A stretch of DNA of 64,000 nucleotides. It comes from Armatimonas sp043757465 (GTDB lineage: Bacteria > Armatimonadota > Armatimonadia > Armatimonadales > Armatimonadaceae). Where the stretch lies: positions 6,743 to 70,742 of the forward strand of contig NZ_JAYVPL010000055.1 of assembly GCF_043757465.1 (NCBI RefSeq). The letters run 5' to 3'. The translations under genes were made by a program, and so were the position numbers. This document shows positions 60,645 to 64,000 of this stretch, piece after piece; the stretch's first letter is position 1; each line of letters starts with the position of its first letter. The notes under the pieces were generated by a model. That model did no database searches. It had not been told where the DNA came from and was given only the letters and a program-made list of their open reading frames with translations.

Positions 60645-60682
60645 CTCCCGGAGCCTGTGCTCACGCTCCGGGAGCTTTTCCC
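60645..60682 (+). terminator. Intrinsic terminator or attenuator inside the cassette
   Basis: CTCCCGGAGC (60645-60654) pairs perfectly with GCTCCGGGAG (60665-60674), followed by CTTTTCCC. It lies between the DUF4331 stop and the TPR gene, so some transcripts probably end here and the downstream pair is made at a lower level. Confidence 0.75.
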
Positions 60683-60702
60683 TCGTGAGATTTTAGATAC
60701 CC

Positions 60703-62067
60703 ATGAACAAGTCTTCGCTCGCTCCCAAAAATCACCCTCAACGGCTCCTGGCGGCTCTCGTCGCCACCAGTGGTGTCGCAACCTTGCTGGGCTGGGGCCT
60801 CAAGGCCCGAAGCAGTGCCCCCCCGCTGCCCCTACCCCCCACCGCGCTCCTCGCCACTCTCCCCGAGCTCCCCAAAAACGCTCCCAATGCCACGCAGCGC
60901 GAGCTTCAGAAGTGGAAACGGAAGGCACAAGAGTCGCCGGATAACCCCACTCACTGGCTCAATCTCGGCGACACCCTGATGCAGCGTGCGCGCGAGACCG
61001 CCGAGCACCAGTACTACGACTGGGCCGAGCGAGCCTACCGGCAGACACTAACGCTGGCTCCGCAAAAGAGCGATGCCATGACCGGCCTTGCCTGGGTCGC
61101 CGGGGGCAAGCACCAGTTCCCCCAGAGTATCGCCTGGGCACAAAAAGCCATCGCCCTCAACCCACAGGACAGCAGCGCCGACGGTCTGATCGGCGATGCT
61201 CAGACCGAGCTTGGAGAGTACAAAGCCGCACTTGTCAGCTACCAGAAGATGCTCGATATTCGCCCCGATCTCTCGTCGTATAGCCGGGGAGCGCAGCTTC
61301 TCTACCTGTTGGGCGACACGCGCAAAGGCATGTGGCTCATGACCAAGGCCATCAAAGCGGGTGGGGAGCACGCCGAGAACACGGCCTGGTGCCAGGCCAA
61401 GCTAGCGGAGATGCTCCAGGGCGAGGGAGCCATTCTTCCCGCCGAGAACCTACTCAGTGAAGCCCAAAAAACCTTCCCCGAGAGCCCACCGATCTTGAAC
61501 GGCTTGGCAAAGGTCAAGGCCGCACGCAAGCTCTACCCAGAGGCCATCACGCTCTACGAGAAAGCACTTGCCCTTGCCCCGCAGCCGACAGGTCTGGCTG
61601 CTCTAGGCGATCTCTACCTCGCCACCAACCAGCCGCAGAAAGCTGAGCAGACGTTTATACTTGTCGAAAAGCTCTATGAGACGCACCAGAAGCAGGGCAA
61701 TACCGACACACTCTCGCTAGCACGGTTCTGGGCGGACCACGACCGCCAGCTTCCCCGTGCCCTAGAGATTGCTCAGGCGCACCAGGACACTAAGAACGCC
61801 GCCCAGCTAGATACCATCGCCTGGTGCTTCTACAAAAACGGTAAGCTGACTGAGGCAAAGGCGGTGATTGACCGGGCAGTCCACGCAACCGACCCCACTC
61901 CCACCGTCCTCTTTCATGCGGGGATGATCTATGCAAAGAGCGGTAAGAACTCTCAAGCACAGCGCTACCTTCAGCAGGCGCTCAGCCGCAATCCCTACTT
62001 CAGTGTTCTTGAGGCACGCACCGCCGAGGAGACGCTAACCACACTGGGGAGCAAGCCTACCAGATGA
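60703..62067 (+). CDS. TPR-repeat protein with N-terminal membrane anchor
   Basis: A 454-aa protein. One hydrophobic segment near the N-terminus (LLAALVATSGVATLLGWGL) would anchor it, with the repeats outside the cytoplasm. TPR-like units are visible (QRARETAEHQYYDWAERAYR, TYKKMLDIRPD-like SYQKMLDIRPDLSSYSRGAQ, LYEKALALAPQPTGLAALGD, LDTIAWCFYKNGKLTEAKAV). Probably a scaffold for the DUF4331 and HupE partners. Overlaps the HupE-like gene by 4 nt. A GGAG-type ribosome-binding site is not obvious. Confidence 0.88.
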   Translation: MNKSSLAPKNHPQRLLAALVATSGVATLLGWGLKARSSAPPLPLPPTALLATLPELPKNAPNATQRELQKWKRKAQESPDNPTHWLNLGDTLMQRARETAEHQYYDWAERAYRQTLTLAPQKSDAMTGLAWVAGGKHQFPQSIAWAQKAIALNPQDSSADGLIGDAQTELGEYKAALVSYQKMLDIRPDLSSYSRGAQLLYLLGDTRKGMWLMTKAIKAGGEHAENTAWCQAKLAEMLQGEGAILPAENLLSEAQKTFPESPPILNGLAKVKAARKLYPEAITLYEKALALAPQPTGLAALGDLYLATNQPQKAEQTFILVEKLYETHQKQGNTDTLSLARFWADHDRQLPRALEIAQAHQDTKNAAQLDTIAWCFYKNGKLTEAKAVIDRAVHATDPTPTVLFHAGMIYAKSGKNSQAQRYLQQALSRNPYFSVLEARTAEETLTTLGSKPTR

Positions 62068-63167
62068 GACACGCTCCGCTTCCCTATCTGCTCATGGCGC
62101 TCTGGTGCACGCTCTTTGGGACAGTGCGGGCGCAGGCCCATGACATTCCTCGAACCCAGGTTGAGCTCAGGCTCGCTCCAGCCGGGGCGGAAGCGATAGT
62201 GACGTTCGCGGTGACAGGCTTCACACTCGATTACCCGGCATTGCAGCTCGACGGCACAATTTTTGAGAGCGCCTTGGCAACCGCGCAGCCGCAGCTTGAA
62301 AAGATCATCGCCGAGCGTCTTGTTGTCACTGCGGATGGTCAGGCGCTCTCCCCCGTCCAAGAGAAACCAGGCGTGTTTCTCCCGGAGCGCAAGGCCATTC
62401 GCCTCCGGCTCCACTACCGCTGGGCCGCAACACCAACACAGCTCGTGCTGGAGACGGGCAAGCTCTTTCCCATCGACCCACAGCACACGGTCTTCGTAAG
62501 CCTCTACGATGCACCGACGGCTACGCTCCTGTCCGAGAGCCTCTGCACCCACGCTGAGCCGACAGTCACCTACAACGCGGGAAGCTCCCAGAACCTGCTC
62601 AGCGTTATTCGGCAGTTTATCGGAGAGGGAGTCCACCATATCTTTATTGGCCCCGATCATATTCTTTTTGTCGTGGGGCTCTTACTGCTCGGGGGAAACC
62701 TCAGAGCGCTCCTGAAGATCGTCACTGCCTTCACCCTGGCACATAGCCTGACTCTGGTGCTGGCGACGGTCCACCTGCTCAGCCCCTCACCCGCCCTCAT
62801 CGAGCCCACTATCGCGCTAAGCATTATCTTTGTGGGAATCCACGGCCTCCTCCAGCTCGCCCGCTTCCCCGTGGAGAAGGCACCAGGCGACCAGCGCATT
62901 GCACTCGCGTTTGTTTTCGGACTGATCCATGGGTTCGGCTTTGCCAATGTGCTCCAGGAGCTGGCGCTTCCTCGCGCTGCACTGGGCTGGTCTCTCTTCT
63001 CCTTCAATGTTGGTGTGGAGCTAGGGCAAGCGTGCATCGTCCTGACCGTGGCACCGCTCTTGGCAATGATCACACGGCGCGATAAAGCCTTGGCGCGGCG
63101 GATTGTGCAAACAGGCCTGTGGGTGGTGGTGCTGGCGGGTGCCTACTGGCTCGGCGAGCGCCTCTAG
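62064..63167 (+). CDS. HupE/UreJ-like membrane protein
   Basis: A 367-aa protein with a signal peptide (LLMALWCTLFGTVRAQAHD), an extracytoplasmic N-terminal domain of about 170 residues, and six or so helices from about 190 onward. HHIFIGPDHILFVVGLLLLG, AHSLTLVLATVHLL, and FGLIHGFGFANVLQELALP are HupE/UreJ_2 signatures, whose His residues sit in helices and may bind a metal such as nickel or cobalt. Function in this context unknown. Its last 98 nt run antisense to the cyclase gene. Confidence 0.92.
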   Translation: MRHAPLPYLLMALWCTLFGTVRAQAHDIPRTQVELRLAPAGAEAIVTFAVTGFTLDYPALQLDGTIFESALATAQPQLEKIIAERLVVTADGQALSPVQEKPGVFLPERKAIRLRLHYRWAATPTQLVLETGKLFPIDPQHTVFVSLYDAPTATLLSESLCTHAEPTVTYNAGSSQNLLSVIRQFIGEGVHHIFIGPDHILFVVGLLLLGGNLRALLKIVTAFTLAHSLTLVLATVHLLSPSPALIEPTIALSIIFVGIHGLLQLARFPVEKAPGDQRIALAFVFGLIHGFGFANVLQELALPRAALGWSLFSFNVGVELGQACIVLTVAPLLAMITRRDKALARRIVQTGLWVVVLAGAYWLGERL

Positions 63168-63828
63168 CCTCTGTGACCCCCCTAACCCCCGCCCGGCGGG
63201 GGGACAATGCAGAAAGCGGAATCCACGGCGTTCCCGGCTCCTTCGGCTCACGTCCGTCATAGAGCACATCCCAGAGCGTGTGCCCTCGCGAGTAGCTTTT
63301 CAGCTTGCGGCCAGGCCAGGGATGAAAAGTGGCATTGTACGTCTGCTCAAAGCCCACCATCAGCCCGCTCTTTGTCTCATCGGAGAGCAGAATCTGCCCC
63401 GCATCGGCTGGCCCCTCCACCCGCGAGCAGTAGTTCAGCGCATTGGCGAGATACTGGGGGCGCTCCGGGTCGTCTGGGTGCAGGTTCTGATCTTCCGGGG
63501 CTGTATTGAGGCCCATTCGCACCGTCAATGGCGGGCCGCTCTCGCCCACCCGGATCGGATCATCCCGAAACGAGCGTTGGAGTGCCAGGGCGCAGGCTAC
63601 CGCGTCCGTCGGATGCTCGAACACCGCCACCACGCCGTCGCCCTTGTCCTGAAAGAAGCGGCCTGTATGGACATGAATCACCGAACGCAAGCGCTCATGG
63701 TGCGGCCCGCGTAGCTGCGCATCGTAGACCAGATCGCCGTAGGTCTGTGCCCGCACGGTCGAGTCCTTAATATCGGTGAAAAGAAACGTCACCCGGCCCT
63801 TCGGCCATTTCGGAAGTGTCTCCGCCAT
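63070..63828 (-). CDS. Class III adenylate/guanylate cyclase-like protein with repeat-altered 3' end
   Basis: A 252-aa protein. The cyclase catalytic domain starts VTFLFTDIKDSTVRAQTYGD with a first metal Asp, and has GDGVVAVFEHPTDAVACALA with the second, then LNYCSRVEGPADAGQILLSD. That core ends at about residue 190. The last 40 or so residues (SALSPRRAGVRGVTEARGAR) are read through the GC-rich repeat at 63176-63210 and antisense to the HupE-like gene, so the original stop has probably been lost. The ATG follows AGAG and is 5 nt after the neighbouring gene's stop. Confidence 0.88.
   Translation of the reverse strand: MAETLPKWPKGRVTFLFTDIKDSTVRAQTYGDLVYDAQLRGPHHERLRSVIHVHTGRFFQDKGDGVVAVFEHPTDAVACALALQRSFRDDPIRVGESGPPLTVRMGLNTAPEDQNLHPDDPERPQYLANALNYCSRVEGPADAGQILLSDETKSGLMVGFEQTYNATFHPWPGRKLKSYSRGHTLWDVLYDGREPKEPGTPWIPLSALSPRRAGVRGVTEARGARRASRHPPAPPPTGLFAQSAAPRLYRAV
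63176..63212. repeat. GC-rich palindrome (same family) between converging genes
   Basis: ACCCCCGCCCGGCGGGGGGA followed by CAATG; it shares GGCGGGGGGACAATG exactly with the copy at 1606-1640. It lies just after the HupE-like stop and inside the 3' end of the cyclase frame. Confidence 0.7.
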
Positions 63829-63833
63829 CTCTG

Positions 63834-64000
63834 CTAGCCCCTCCAGAGTCCCAACATCAGTACCACAACACTTAGCCCCATCGCCACCATCAGCCAGAAC
63901 ACCCAGGGGAACCGCATTTGTTTTTTTGAAGACCGAATTTCCCAGTTTTCAGGCGTTTGCCCAAGTTTGCTATGAATGCTGAAAATGCCTTTCCCATCTA
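63834..64000 (-). CDS. C-terminal part of a small membrane protein, cut by right edge
   Basis: About 54 codons are visible on the minus strand to a TAG at 63834-63836, ending GIFSIHSKLGQTPENWEIRS, then a single strong helix FPWVFWLMVAMGLSVVVLML. The N-terminus lies beyond the window. Function unknown. The cyclase gene starts 5 nt downstream, so the two are probably co-transcribed. Confidence 0.65.
   Translation of the reverse strand, partial: DGKGIFSIHSKLGQTPENWEIRSSKKQMRFPWVFWLMVAMGLSVVVLMLGLWRG

Noticed and set aside
1..64000. tRNA, rRNA, CRISPR array, replication origin or prophage
   Set aside because: No T-loop/anticodon patterns, no regularly spaced repeats, no DnaA-box cluster and no phage structural genes were found by eye; a covariance-model scan would be decisive.

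Overview
This looks like a chromosomal segment of a member of the Armatimonadota, possibly Armatimonas-like. That is inferred from family content, not from a marker gene. The hints are a DUF1559-type prepilin of the kind expanded in this phylum, a DUF1501/DUF1549 surface operon, several GH16/GH116/SGNH glycan enzymes with phytanoyl-dioxygenase neighbours, and high GC with many 1-8 nt gene overlaps. No rRNA, tRNA or CRISPR array was seen.

Layout. 1-4876 (minus): the 5' part of a large protein cut by the left edge (possibly a SWIM zinc-finger protein) and a 1062-aa propeller/HEAT-like protein, with paired GC-rich palindromes between them. The second gene has a strongly folded leader. 5213-19714 (minus): a glycan-utilisation cluster of membrane protein, AraC regulator, prepilin-like protein, PhyH dioxygenase, MFS transporter, GH16, F5/8-GH9N-like enzyme, FAD oxidoreductase, and a toroid-SGNH fusion ending in a decayed GH16. 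19873-22472 (plus): recQ and a DedA protein. 22390-27548 (minus): a four-gene operon (thioredoxin-like, DUF1549/DUF1553, DUF1501, WD40). 27586-32008 (plus): PhyH, an enolase-superfamily dehydratase, two GT4 glycosyltransferases. 32093-34369 (minus): a BY-kinase-like protein with a degenerate P-loop. 34448-42990 (plus): larA-like, proB, proA, purB, GH116 and an MDR dehydrogenase, most start/stop coupled. 43167-46214: an AfsR/BTAD-type regulator.

46197-53570 is a surface-polysaccharide island: relics of an epimerase, an IS3-type and an IS5-type transposase, a GT4, a sugar-nucleotide epimerase, two GT2 enzymes and a Wzm/Wzt exporter. GC drops sharply here (33 G/C in the 120 bases at 50461-50580), suggesting horizontal acquisition. 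53637-56093 (minus) holds a Gfo/Idh/MocA oxidoreductase and a PQQ-type propeller protein.

56300-63167 (plus) is the most system-like locus: an STAND-type ATPase regulator, then a PEP-CTERM protein, a DUF4331 protein, a TPR protein and a HupE/UreJ-like membrane protein. The promoter regions of the regulator and of the PEP-CTERM gene share a direct repeat (TGAGCA twice at 11-bp period) and a downstream GGTCTGGT...TATGCT arrangement. The regulator therefore probably controls itself and the cassette. The window closes with a class III nucleotidyl cyclase and the 3' end of a membrane protein.

Window-wide themes are a dispersed GC-rich palindromic repeat, twice running into coding sequence, and -10-like hexamers 6-11 nt before start codons, suggesting very short or leaderless transcripts.
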